A stretch of 9,683 bases of DNA. Origin: Virgibacillus_F sp049310925 (GTDB lineage Bacteria; Bacillota; Bacilli; Bacillales; Amphibacillaceae). Position 1 is the first letter of the stretch, and every line of letters starts with the position of its first letter. The notes below the pieces were generated by a model. It was given only the letters and a program-made list of their open reading frames with translations, was not told the origin of the DNA and did no database searches. Below are positions 1 to 6,505 of the stretch, in pieces. The stretch is from positions 1-9,683 of the forward strand of contig NZ_JBMERP010000105.1 in the NCBI RefSeq assembly GCF_049310925.1. Reading direction: 5' to 3'. A program made the translations under genes and the position numbers.

Positions 1-6
1 CTAAAA

Positions 7-39
7 CCTCACAGTTTCCTCACATTTAGAACATAAAAT
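7..39 (+). promoter_or_regulatory. Putative response-regulator-dependent promoter P1
   Basis: Two near-identical 11-base units start at 7 and 18 (CCTCACAGTTT, CCTCACATTTA; 9 of 11 bases the same). CACA falls at 10-13 and 21-24. Nine bases later comes a good -10 box, TAAAAT at 34-39. There is no recognisable -35 hexamer at the usual distance, which fits an activator-dependent promoter. It is the first of four sites in the window with the same geometry and lies 54 bases upstream of the first ccdA-like gene. Binding by the regulator encoded at 2830 is inferred. Confidence 0.55.
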
Positions 40-93
40 AGTTATTGAACTTGATAGAGTAATTCTTTTTAGTTATTTGATTGGAGGGCTATC

Positions 94-822
94 ATGTATC
101 AATTTTTCAGTGACATCAGCAATTTACTAAGTGATCCGTTTTTTAATTTAGCAAACAAATGGGCAGGTATTCCTATGTTATCTGCCTTTTTACTGGGTGT
201 TGTTGGTGCTGTAGCTCCTTGTCAGTTTACGGGTAATATTGGTGCAATAACGATATATGGGAACCGTTCCTTACAGAAAAATGTACCATGGATGCATATA
301 TTTCTTTTTATATTAGGAAAGCTAGTGGTCTTTTCAGGTTTAGGTCTGATAGTATGGTGGCTAGGAAAGGAATTCCAGGCAAATTTCACACTTTTTATTC
401 CTGTTATGAGAAAGCTTATTGGGCCAACTTTGATTTTGATTGGTATTTATATGGCTGGATTTCTAACGATGCGATGGAGTATAAACATAGGTGAAATTCC
501 AAGACGTTATTTAAAAGACAGCAAGGTGGGAAGTTTTCTAATGGGAGTTAGTTTCACATTAGCTTTTTGCCCCACTATGTTTATTTTATTTTTTATGACT
601 TTAATGCCGGTAGTATTATCTTCAACCTATGGTGCGGTTTTACCATCTGTTTTTGGAATAGGAACCTCCATTCCATTATTGTTGGCTATATTTTTAATAT
701 GGTATTTTGAATTAGGTGGACAATTTATGAAGCGTGGCAGGAAAATTGGGTTGTACGTTCAACGTATGGTGGGTTGGCTTATGATTATACTAGGCATTTT
801 AGACACTTTAACCTATTGGTAA
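94..822 (+). CDS. CcdA/DsbD-type membrane protein (TauE/SafE-UreH-like branch)
   Basis: A 242-residue polytopic membrane protein with about six hydrophobic segments. Two key cysteines lie in membrane segments, each next to a proline: APCQF with Cys43 in the first and AFCPT with Cys159 in the fourth. This pairing is the signature of the CcdA/DsbD transmembrane domain, which carries electrons from cytoplasmic thioredoxin to thiol proteins outside the membrane. The QFTGN sequence after the first Cys-Pro pair and the divergence from the next gene suggest the branch often named sulfite exporter TauE/SafE or UreH-like, so the substrate is less certain than for the neighbour. The ATG is preceded by GGAGGG at 83-88. 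The next gene starts 37 bases downstream, so the two CcdA-type genes probably share a transcript from P1. Confidence 0.8.
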   Translation: MYQFFSDISNLLSDPFFNLANKWAGIPMLSAFLLGVVGAVAPCQFTGNIGAITIYGNRSLQKNVPWMHIFLFILGKLVVFSGLGLIVWWLGKEFQANFTLFIPVMRKLIGPTLILIGIYMAGFLTMRWSINIGEIPRRYLKDSKVGSFLMGVSFTLAFCPTMFILFFMTLMPVVLSSTYGAVLPSVFGIGTSIPLLLAIFLIWYFELGGQFMKRGRKIGLYVQRMVGWLMIILGILDTLTYW

Positions 823-859
823 TACCAAATTAGAGATACATATACGAGGGGGATAAAAA

Positions 860-1570
860 ATGGAAGACGTGAATTTATTATTGGCGCTTGCTGCTGGGGT
901 GTTATCGTTTATCTCACCTTGTTGCTTACCTTTATACCCAGCTTTTTTATCTTACATAACGGGTATGTCTGTTGACGAAATAAAAAATGGAAAAGGACTG
1001 TTACAAAAACGTGCACTTCTACATACCCTGTTTTTTCTAATTGGATTCTCAGTCATTTTTATTGCATTAGGCTTTTCCACTTCTTTGTTAGGTGAACTAT
1101 TCATCTATTACGGAGATTTAATACGGCAACTGGGAGCAATACTGCTAGTCGGAATAGGCCTAGTTATACTAGGTGTTTTCAAACCAGGGTTCATAATGAA
1201 AGAAAAAAGAATGACATTTAAAGACCGACCTACTGGTTATCTAGGGTCAAGTGTTATTGGTTTTGCATTTGCAGCCGGTTGGACGCCATGTACAGGTCCT
1301 ATATTGGCGGGAGTAATTGCCCTTGGTGTTTCGAATCCTGATCAGGCCTTATTTTATATGATTGCATATGTGCTTGGTTTTTCCATTCCATTCTTCTTCA
1401 TGTCGTTCTTTATTGGAAAGATGAAATGGATAAAAAAACACAATCGGTTAATTATGAAAATTGGAGGGGGAACCATGATCTTCATGGGAATCTTCTTATT
1501 TTTCGATTGGATGACAAAGTTAACTTCTTTTCTAGCTAGTCATTTTTTTAATGGATTTACTGGTTTTTAA
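860..1570 (+). CDS. ccdA: Cytochrome c biogenesis protein CcdA family (thiol-disulfide electron carrier)
   Basis: A 236-residue membrane protein of the usual CcdA length with six predicted membrane segments. The two family motifs are clear: SPCCLPLYP with Cys21 (and an extra Cys22) near the N-terminus, and GWTPCTGP with Cys144 in the second half. In this family the two buried cysteines pass reducing equivalents from cytoplasmic thioredoxin to membrane-anchored thioredoxin-fold proteins outside, such as ResA-like proteins, for cytochrome c maturation, sporulation or metal resistance. The start has a strong site, GAGGGGG, at 845-851. No c-type cytochrome maturation gene is adjacent. The thioredoxin-fold redoxin at 9282 is a possible local partner. 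The symbol names the family; orthology to B. subtilis ccdA is not shown. Confidence 0.88.
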   Translation: MEDVNLLLALAAGVLSFISPCCLPLYPAFLSYITGMSVDEIKNGKGLLQKRALLHTLFFLIGFSVIFIALGFSTSLLGELFIYYGDLIRQLGAILLVGIGLVILGVFKPGFIMKEKRMTFKDRPTGYLGSSVIGFAFAAGWTPCTGPILAGVIALGVSNPDQALFYMIAYVLGFSIPFFFMSFFIGKMKWIKKHNRLIMKIGGGTMIFMGIFLFFDWMTKLTSFLASHFFNGFTGF

Positions 1571-1576
1571 AAACCA
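1561..1576. repeat. Perfect 16-base palindrome at the ccdA stop codon
   Basis: TGGTTTTTAAAAACCA reads the same on both strands and covers the last codons and stop of ccdA, running into promoter P2. A hairpin here would be A/T-rich with almost no loop, so it is a poor terminator. Its A-tract sits just upstream of the regulator repeat, as similar A-tracts do at two other sites, so an UP-element or DNA-bending role is as likely. Confidence 0.4.
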
Positions 1577-1606
1577 CATACTTTCTTCAAATCTTTTGTG
1601 TATACT
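1574..1606 (+). promoter_or_regulatory. Putative response-regulator-dependent promoter P2
   Basis: CATA at 1577-1580 and CAAA at 1588-1591 are 11 bases apart, followed after nine bases by the -10 box TATACT at 1601-1606. The 36 bases from 1574 match the 36 bases from 5428 (P3) at 28 positions, including an identical TATACTAAA at the end. The distances equal those of P1 and P4. It would start a transcript for the 79-aa gene and, through overlap and close spacing, the F510_1955-family gene and the two-component genes. That would make the regulator autoregulated. Confidence 0.55.
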
Positions 1607-1647
1607 AAAAAGCGTATGAATTAATTGTCAGGGAGTGTAAAAAAAGA

Positions 1648-1887
1648 ATGAAAAAAATAAAAGTATTGATACTTACAGGTGTCGTTCTATTCATAATGCC
1701 ACTAAAAGGACTTGCTCATGGAACGGCGGAAGAGCATGCTAAGGAAAATGTGATCAATTATTGGAGTTACGGTTTAATAGCTTCTCTGCTAATACTTGCA
1801 ATTTTTCTGACATTATTTGTTACTGCAAAAACCAAAATGAAATATTTAAATCTGAAAAACAAATCAAATCGTGAAAACATAATTTGA
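1648..1887 (+). CDS. Small exported single-pass membrane protein, unknown function
   Basis: 79 residues. An N-terminal signal-like segment (lysines, then a hydrophobic run to about residue 22, ending GLAHG) is followed by a short outside stretch with three histidines (His24, His30 and the lead-in to it) and acidic residues. A second hydrophobic segment spans about residues 41-60 and the tail is Lys/Asn-rich. The N-terminal signal may be cleaved near Ala23, leaving a single-pass protein. The ribosome site is GGGAG at 1631-1635, rather far (12 bases) from the ATG. Its TGA stop overlaps the next gene's ATG (TGATG at 1885-1889), so the two are probably translationally coupled and made in similar amounts. 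I do not recognise a family. Confidence 0.7.
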   Translation: MKKIKVLILTGVVLFIMPLKGLAHGTAEEHAKENVINYWSYGLIASLLILAIFLTLFVTAKTKMKYLNLKNKSNRENII

Positions 1888-2807
1888 TGCGAAAAAGAAA
1901 TAATATCTATAAATGGGGTTCTATTTTATCTTCATTATTAGTGATCGTCTCTTTAATAGCCTTTAATGTAAGTGGTGAGGAAAAGGTAACGTTCACGCAT
2001 ATTCATGGTCTTGGATATACAAATGATGGGGAAGAAATATATGTTCCAGCACACGATGGACTAAGAGTTTATAAAGATGGCACATGGACTATCCCAACAG
2101 AGGGCTCTAAACACGATTATATGGGATTTAATATGTTTAAAGATGGTTTTTATAGTAGTGGACACCCTGCTCCTAATTCAGATCTAGCAAATCCACTTGG
2201 CATCGTTAAAAGTACAAATAAGGGTAAAACAATCGAAAAACTTGCTTTATATAAAGAAATTGATTTTCATGGGATGGCTGTTGGGTACAAGACAGAGGAA
2301 ATCTATGTATTTAATCCTACAAAAAATTCACAAATGGATCAACCAGGTTTTTATTATTCAACAGATGAAGCGAAAACTTGGGAACAAAGTAAACTAGCCG
2401 GTATTGAAGGACAAGCGATTGCTTTAGCAGCCCACCCTACTAAAAAGGGTGTTGTAACTGTTGGAACAAATCAGGGGATTTTCTTATCAGAAGACCATGG
2501 CAATAATTTTGAAAAGCTATCTATTACAGGATCCGTATCGGCGGTTTCCTTTGGCCATCAGAACAACTTGTTGGTAGCAACTAAGACAGATGAGGTGAGT
2601 CTTTTTCAAATTGACCTATCTACACAAGAGTCAGTGGAACTAAATGTTCCTGATCCAGGAGAAGACGCAATTAGCTATATTAAACAAAACCCAGCAAACA
2701 AGGATGAATTCATTTTTGCTACACATAAAAAAGATATCTATATTTCCAATGATGCTGGGAACACATGGAATCAAAACGTTGATGAAGGTGTAGCGATACC
2801 CCATTAA
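1887..2807 (+). CDS. F510_1955-family exported beta-propeller (BNR/sialidase-like) protein
   Basis: 306 residues from the ATG at 1887. A TTG three bases earlier is possible, but the TGATG overlap favours the ATG. There is no good ribosome site, which suggests coupling to the preceding gene. An N-terminal hydrophobic segment at about residues 10-28 exports or anchors it. The body has HIHGLGY near residue 38 and four Asp-box-like turns (near 109, 158, 201 and 287), the clearest being STDEAKTW and SNDAGNTW. Such turns mark BNR/sialidase-type beta-propellers. The family is annotated in databases as a glycosylhydrolase, but I see no demonstrated sialidase catalytic set, so enzymatic activity is doubtful. 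An envelope sensing, binding or metal-related role is an inference from the neighbours (CcdA, two-component system, Met-rich peptide). Confidence 0.75.
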   Translation: MRKRNNIYKWGSILSSLLVIVSLIAFNVSGEEKVTFTHIHGLGYTNDGEEIYVPAHDGLRVYKDGTWTIPTEGSKHDYMGFNMFKDGFYSSGHPAPNSDLANPLGIVKSTNKGKTIEKLALYKEIDFHGMAVGYKTEEIYVFNPTKNSQMDQPGFYYSTDEAKTWEQSKLAGIEGQAIALAAHPTKKGVVTVGTNQGIFLSEDHGNNFEKLSITGSVSAVSFGHQNNLLVATKTDEVSLFQIDLSTQESVELNVPDPGEDAISYIKQNPANKDEFIFATHKKDIYISNDAGNTWNQNVDEGVAIPH

Positions 2808-2829
2808 ATCGTAAAAGTGAGGGTTGAAT

Positions 2830-3531
2830 ATGAAAAGTAGAATTCTGATTGTGGATGATGAATGGAACATGAGAAACTTAGTTAAAATTTATTTATCTAA
2901 AGAGAACCATCACATTGAGGAAGCAAGGGATGGCAATGAAGCACTAAAGATGGTTCAGCAAAAGCCCTATGACTTAATTATTTTAGACATCATGTTACCA
3001 GATATAGATGGTTGGAATGTGTGTTCAACAATTCGCAAAACGAAACAACTTCCTATTTTGATGTTAACTGCCCGAGATGATATTAAAGATCGGGTACATG
3101 GGCTAAATCTTGGAGCTGATGACTATTTAATTAAACCATTTGCTCCTGAAGAACTGGTTGCCCGTGTTAGTGCCTTATTACGGCGCCAGAAAGTTAAAAA
3201 TAAAGAATCTAATAAGACGATATTGTATTTTGAGGACTTGTCTATTAACAATGAAAGTAGAGAAGTAATAGTCAGAGAGACTTCGGTTGAGTTAACACCA
3301 AAGGAATTCGATATACTTTACTTAGTCACTAGTCAACCGAAAAGAGTGTTTACCCGTGAAATTATCTTGGATGCAATCTGGTCCCTGAAAGAATTTCGTG
3401 ATACGCGAGCTATTGATACACATGTGAAAAACATACGAGAAAAACTCCGGAAATCAGGATTATCCTATAATCCAATCAAAACGGTTTGGGGTGTGGGATA
3501 CAAGTTTGGCACGCAAGAGGATCAAAATTAG
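2830..3531 (+). CDS. OmpR/PhoB-family DNA-binding response regulator
   Basis: 233 residues. The receiver domain (about 3-117) has the acidic pair Asp9-Asp10, the phospho-acceptor Asp53 in LDIMLPD, Thr80 in LTARDD and Lys102 in KPF. The winged-helix domain (about 133-230) has LTPKEFDIL, RAIDTHVKNIREKLR and the C-terminal VWGVGYKF. The whole is a complete OmpR-type regulator of normal length. I start it at the ATG at 2830 because GTGAGGG at 2817-2823 is well spaced for it; a TTG at 2824 would abut that site. The kinase gene begins one base after its stop. OmpR-type regulators bind tandem repeats of about 10-11 bases, and repeats of that kind occur at P1-P4, making these the best candidate targets. 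Confidence 0.93.
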   Translation: MKSRILIVDDEWNMRNLVKIYLSKENHHIEEARDGNEALKMVQQKPYDLIILDIMLPDIDGWNVCSTIRKTKQLPILMLTARDDIKDRVHGLNLGADDYLIKPFAPEELVARVSALLRRQKVKNKESNKTILYFEDLSINNESREVIVRETSVELTPKEFDILYLVTSQPKRVFTREIILDAIWSLKEFRDTRAIDTHVKNIREKLRKSGLSYNPIKTVWGVGYKFGTQEDQN

Positions 3532-3532
3532 C

Positions 3533-4909
3533 ATGAATAAAATTGTACTAAAGCTTGGCGGGACTATCATGACCTTGTTCTTGGTTGTGCTACTACCTCT
3601 TGGTTATGTAGCTAATCAAATATTCACTAATTTCTATTATAGTCAAGTCCAAGAAGAAATAGGAGAGCTTTCTCAAAAGTATGCTCGTACGATCACTTCG
3701 CTTGAAGATGAAACAATCATTGACATGTTTAAGAATTTGGCTGAATTGACCAACAAAGAAATCTATATTATTGACGCTAATGGAAAAGTTGTAGCAGACA
3801 CTGGTATCCGGATTGCAAATCTAACCGATGAAGATATCAGTCAATTAGAAGAAGGACAATCTATTCGGAAAAAGTTTGAGGATTCTAAAGCAGGAAGAAC
3901 CTATCTTGGCTCAGGGCATCCCATTATTAAATCCAACACTTTCAAGGGATCCTTTTTTGTTCTAGCTTCTATAAACGATGTTCAGGAACCTGTTCAGAAA
4001 ATTAGAGATTTACTAATTTTGTCTGCAGTTGGTGCGTTATTCTTGGCACTTGGATTCACGTATGTCATTTCCAAAAAGCTGTCTGATCCCCTATTGGAAA
4101 TGGAAATAGCAACAAGGGAAATTGCTAAGGGGAATTTAGACATACAAGTAAACATTTCATCAAGGGACGAAGTAGGTTCATTAGGAAAAGCAATTAACAA
4201 CTTGGCACTCGAGACAAATAGATACCGGTCTAACAGAAGAGAGCTTTTTGCAAATATTTCACACGAATTGCGTACACCAATATCTTACTTAAAAGGGTAT
4301 GCCGAAGTTTTGAAAAAGGGTCTTTATCAGACGGAGGAGGAAAGAAAACAATATTTAACGATCATTGAAGATGAAACTGAACGGATGGTTAGATTAATCA
4401 ATGATTTATTTGATTTATCAAAAATGGAGGAAGGTAAAATAGATCTACAGATGGATGCCATCAATCTCATAGATGTATTGGATACAGCCCTTCTTAAAGT
4501 CAGAATAGAACTTGATCAGAAAGGACTAATGTTAACAAGTAACATAGACCGCAGCGTTCCTTTTATTGACGCAGATGGTATCCGTCTAGAACAAATTTTT
4601 ATAAATTTACTGGGGAATGCCGTTCGATATACAGAAAAGGGATCAATTAATGTAATAGTTTGGAATTCGGAAAATAAAGTACATGTAATTGTTGAAGATA
4701 CCGGTATTGGGATTCCAAAAGAAGAACTTCCTTTAATATTTGAACGTTTTCACCGTGTTGAAAAGTCACGTTCAAGGGAGCTTGGAGGCACGGGATTAGG
4801 ATTAGCTATTGTAAAGAATTTAGTTGAAATCCAACATGGAACGATTTCGGTAAGTAGCCATGTTGGTCAAGGGACAAGATTTCAGCTGAGTTTCCCAATA
4901 GCTGAGTAA
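3533..4909 (+). CDS. Membrane sensor histidine kinase, partner of the upstream regulator
   Basis: 458 residues from the ATG at 3533, which has AAGAGGAT upstream at 3515-3522; a longer reading would start inside the regulator gene without support. Order of parts: membrane segment (about 10-30), outside sensor domain (about 31-160) with a PAS/Cache-like stretch, second membrane segment (about 161-180), HAMP (about 181-232), HisKA with phospho-acceptor His244 in NISHELRTP, then the ATPase domain with the N box around Asn358-Asn362, DTGIGIP at 389-395 and GGTGLGLAI at 418-426. All catalytic boxes are intact. The outside domain has no cysteine and no obvious metal-binding cluster, so the signal cannot be read off. 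The gene is one base from the regulator, so the two form a cognate pair. Confidence 0.93.
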   Translation: MNKIVLKLGGTIMTLFLVVLLPLGYVANQIFTNFYYSQVQEEIGELSQKYARTITSLEDETIIDMFKNLAELTNKEIYIIDANGKVVADTGIRIANLTDEDISQLEEGQSIRKKFEDSKAGRTYLGSGHPIIKSNTFKGSFFVLASINDVQEPVQKIRDLLILSAVGALFLALGFTYVISKKLSDPLLEMEIATREIAKGNLDIQVNISSRDEVGSLGKAINNLALETNRYRSNRRELFANISHELRTPISYLKGYAEVLKKGLYQTEEERKQYLTIIEDETERMVRLINDLFDLSKMEEGKIDLQMDAINLIDVLDTALLKVRIELDQKGLMLTSNIDRSVPFIDADGIRLEQIFINLLGNAVRYTEKGSINVIVWNSENKVHVIVEDTGIGIPKEELPLIFERFHRVEKSRSRELGGTGLGLAIVKNLVEIQHGTISVSSHVGQGTRFQLSFPIAE

Positions 4910-4918
4910 GGGGGAAAC

Positions 4919-5122
4919 ATGAAAAAAATAGAATGGTTGATAGCTATATTGCTTATTATTATAGGCTTAACTTGCCTTACTGTTTCTGGAACAACTATGT
5001 GGGGAACTGAATCAATGCAGTCTTATTTTGAAACGTTTATATTTCTTTGTTTATGGATGGGATTGCCAGTAGTAATAATAGGGATTGTATACATGATAGT
5101 TCTGAAGAAAAAAGATAAATAA
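4919..5122 (+). CDS. Small two-span membrane protein, unknown function
   Basis: 67 residues with two hydrophobic segments (about 6-26 and 39-60) joined by a short loop containing Trp28 and acidic residues, and a Lys-rich tail. Two cysteines lie within or at the edges of the membrane segments (Cys19 and Cys44). It starts nine bases after the kinase stop with AAGGGGG overlapping that stop, so it is clearly in the same operon. Both ends are probably cytoplasmic by the positive-inside rule. I recognise no family. Given its place it may be an accessory to the kinase, but that is a guess. Confidence 0.7.
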   Translation: MKKIEWLIAILLIIIGLTCLTVSGTTMWGTESMQSYFETFIFLCLWMGLPVVIIGIVYMIVLKKKDK

Positions 5123-5176
5123 GAAAACTTCTAATTGCAAAATAAGCAACATACAGAAAAGGAGGTGGTTACATTG

Positions 5177-5389
5177 ATGTCAATGATGGGTGGAAGTATG
5201 ATACTTAACATGGTACTTTGGATAATTGTATTAGGCTTCGTGATATATGGAATAGTGTTATTAATATCAAAACCATTTGAAAAGAAAGAAAATACATCCA
5301 TTCAAATTCTTAAAGAACGATTTGCACAAGGTGAAATTGACGCACAAGAGTATGACGACAAAAAAGCGAGGTTAAAAAATGAAAATTAG
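5177..5389 (+). CDS. Small membrane protein with C-terminal SHOCT domain
   Basis: About 70 residues: a Met-rich N-terminus, one membrane segment (about 10-30) and a charged C-terminal stretch, ILKERFAQGEID followed by a Tyr and basic residues, which matches the SHOCT (short C-terminal) oligomerisation motif. GGAGGT at 5161-5166 sets the start near 5174-5177; I chose the ATG at 5177 over the TTG at 5174, though spacing allows either. A reading from 5135 would begin upstream of this ribosome site and is unlikely. Membrane proteins with a SHOCT tail are common beside two-component and metal-handling genes in Firmicutes, but their function is mostly unknown. Confidence 0.75.
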   Translation: MSMMGGSMILNMVLWIIVLGFVIYGIVLLISKPFEKKENTSIQILKERFAQGEIDAQEYDDKKARLKNEN

Positions 5390-5427
5390 CTTTTGATATC
5401 TTAGAGGCAGCTTTAAAAAAATCACAT

Positions 5428-5460
5428 CCTCACAATTTCAACAAATTTGTTGTTTATACT
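5428..5460 (+). promoter_or_regulatory. Putative response-regulator-dependent promoter P3
   Basis: CACA at 5431-5434 and CAAA at 5442-5445 are 11 bases apart, followed after nine bases by the -10 box TATACT at 5455-5460. An A-tract, TTTAAAAAAA, lies just upstream at 5412-5421. The site matches P2 at 28 of 36 bases and repeats the P1 unit CCTCACA exactly at 5428-5434. The Met-rich peptide gene starts 40 bases downstream of the -10 box, so it can be made independently of the upstream operon. Confidence 0.6.
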
Positions 5461-5500
5461 AAAGTTGTCCTAGTAATAATGAAAAGAAAGGAGACAAAAC

Positions 5501-5758
5501 ATGAAAATTAAAAAGGTGCCATTTCTATTGTCTTTTGCTTTTGCGGCCCTATTAATTTTAGGAACAACAGCATTTGCACAAGAATCAGACAACAACAAAA
5601 TGGGTAATATGATGAATGGCAATGGAATGTCGAACATGATGGAAAATGGCAATATGTCTAGCATGATGATGGCTATGAATTCACCAGAAGGTAAGGAAAT
5701 GATGAATGCTTGTGGTGATTTTATGGATTCTTATGAAAGTGAAAAAGAAACAGAGTAA
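5501..5758 (+). CDS. Secreted methionine-rich small protein, possible copper binder
   Basis: 85 residues. A textbook signal peptide (basic KIKK, hydrophobic core, cleavage expected after AFA at residue 26) leaves a mature part of about 59 residues. The mature part holds 14 methionines in MM/MxxMM patterns together with Asn and Gly, one Cys near residue 71 and an acidic tail. Met clusters of this kind bind Cu(I) in other periplasmic or exported proteins (for example CopA/PcoA/CusF-type sites), so a copper chaperone or sponge is plausible but not shown. No Cys-rich lipobox is visible, so it is probably free rather than lipid-anchored. Ribosome site AAAGGAG at 5487-5493. It has its own promoter (P3) and its own terminator. 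Confidence 0.8.
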   Translation: MKIKKVPFLLSFAFAALLILGTTAFAQESDNNKMGNMMNGNGMSNMMENGNMSSMMMAMNSPEGKEMMNACGDFMDSYESEKETE

Positions 5759-5784
5759 CTCATATTAGAAACCCCCTAAGAATA

Positions 5785-5812
5785 AAAAGGCCTCTTTCTG
5801 AAGAGGTCTTTT
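5785..5812 (+). terminator. Strong Rho-independent terminator
   Basis: A 12-bp stem with one G-U pair (5785-5796 with 5801-5812) closed by the loop TCTG, with a T-run in and after the right arm. It ends the Met-rich peptide transcript and separates the two-component block from the methyltransferase gene. Confidence 0.9.
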
Positions 5813-5853
5813 GTATCTTTTTATGATTTGCAGAGTTGATAAGAGGTGACAAA

Positions 5854-6447
5854 ATGGGTGATTGGTTTCCGCGGATTTATGATATGGCAATGAGACCTCT
5901 CGAACAAACCAAATTTAAAAAAATTAGAACAACTCTTTTGGACGAAGCAGTGGGAAGGATCCTGGAAGTAGGTTCAGGTACAGGTGTTAATTTTCCTTAT
6001 TATAGAAATGCTACACACGTTGATGCAATTGAACCAAATCCTACTATGAGGCAACAGTCATATAAAAATGTAAGAAACTCTCACGTGCCAATTCAAACAT
6101 ATTCAGTTAAAGCAGAAAAACTTCCTTTTGCCGATAATTCGTTTGACTCAGTGGTAGCAACACTTGTATTTTGTACCATACCAGACCCCTTGCAAGCTCT
6201 TGAGGAAATACAAAGGGTTGGCAAACCTGGGGCTAAGCTATTACTTTTTGAGCATGTTAAAGTAAACCAAGCTTTTTTAGAAAAAACACAAGATGTATTA
6301 ACTCCATTATGGAAACAGGTATGTGATGGGTGCCATTTAAACCGCGATACGCTAGGAATATTAAATCAATCTAATTTTTCTATTTTGAATGTGGATTCAC
6401 ATTATAAAGGAATATTTTTGTCTATCACATGTTTTAATAACAAATAA
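5854..6447 (+). CDS. Class I SAM-dependent methyltransferase, METTL7-like
   Basis: 197 residues. The SAM-binding motif I is ILEVGSGTG (about 36-44), the acidic residue after strand 2 is in AIEPNP (Glu60), and AEKLPFADNSFDSVV (about 87-101) is the usual Methyltransf_11 motif. The C-terminal part has FEHV and CDGCHLNRDT (about 157-166), which I associate with METTL7/UbiE-like proteins. Human METTL7A/B methylate small thiols; the bacterial substrate is unknown. The ATG at 5854 follows GAGGTG at 5843-5848; a TTG at 5836 lies upstream of that site and is rejected. It follows a terminator directly, so it needs its own promoter; TATGAT at 5822-5827 is a possible -10 box but would leave a very short leader. 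Confidence 0.85.
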   Translation: MGDWFPRIYDMAMRPLEQTKFKKIRTTLLDEAVGRILEVGSGTGVNFPYYRNATHVDAIEPNPTMRQQSYKNVRNSHVPIQTYSVKAEKLPFADNSFDSVVATLVFCTIPDPLQALEEIQRVGKPGAKLLLFEHVKVNQAFLEKTQDVLTPLWKQVCDGCHLNRDTLGILNQSNFSILNVDSHYKGIFLSITCFNNK

Positions 6448-6505
6448 AACGTAATTAAGATCATAACTTTATCACCTGATCGTCATTTACAAGGAGCCAA
6501 GACAT

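Noticed and set aside
3994..4200. Minus-strand ORF inside the histidine kinase gene
   Set aside because: It lies wholly within conserved kinase coding sequence (second membrane segment and HAMP) and has no ribosome site.
5470..5664. Minus-strand ORF opposite the Met-rich peptide gene
   Set aside because: It is the antisense shadow of a gene with a clear signal peptide, ribosome site and promoter.
6462..6491. CATA-N7-CACC before ctaG, resembling the regulator half-sites of P1-P4
   Set aside because: The spacing between half-sites fits, but the would-be -10 box is TTTACA and abuts the ctaG ribosome site, leaving no room for a usable transcript start.
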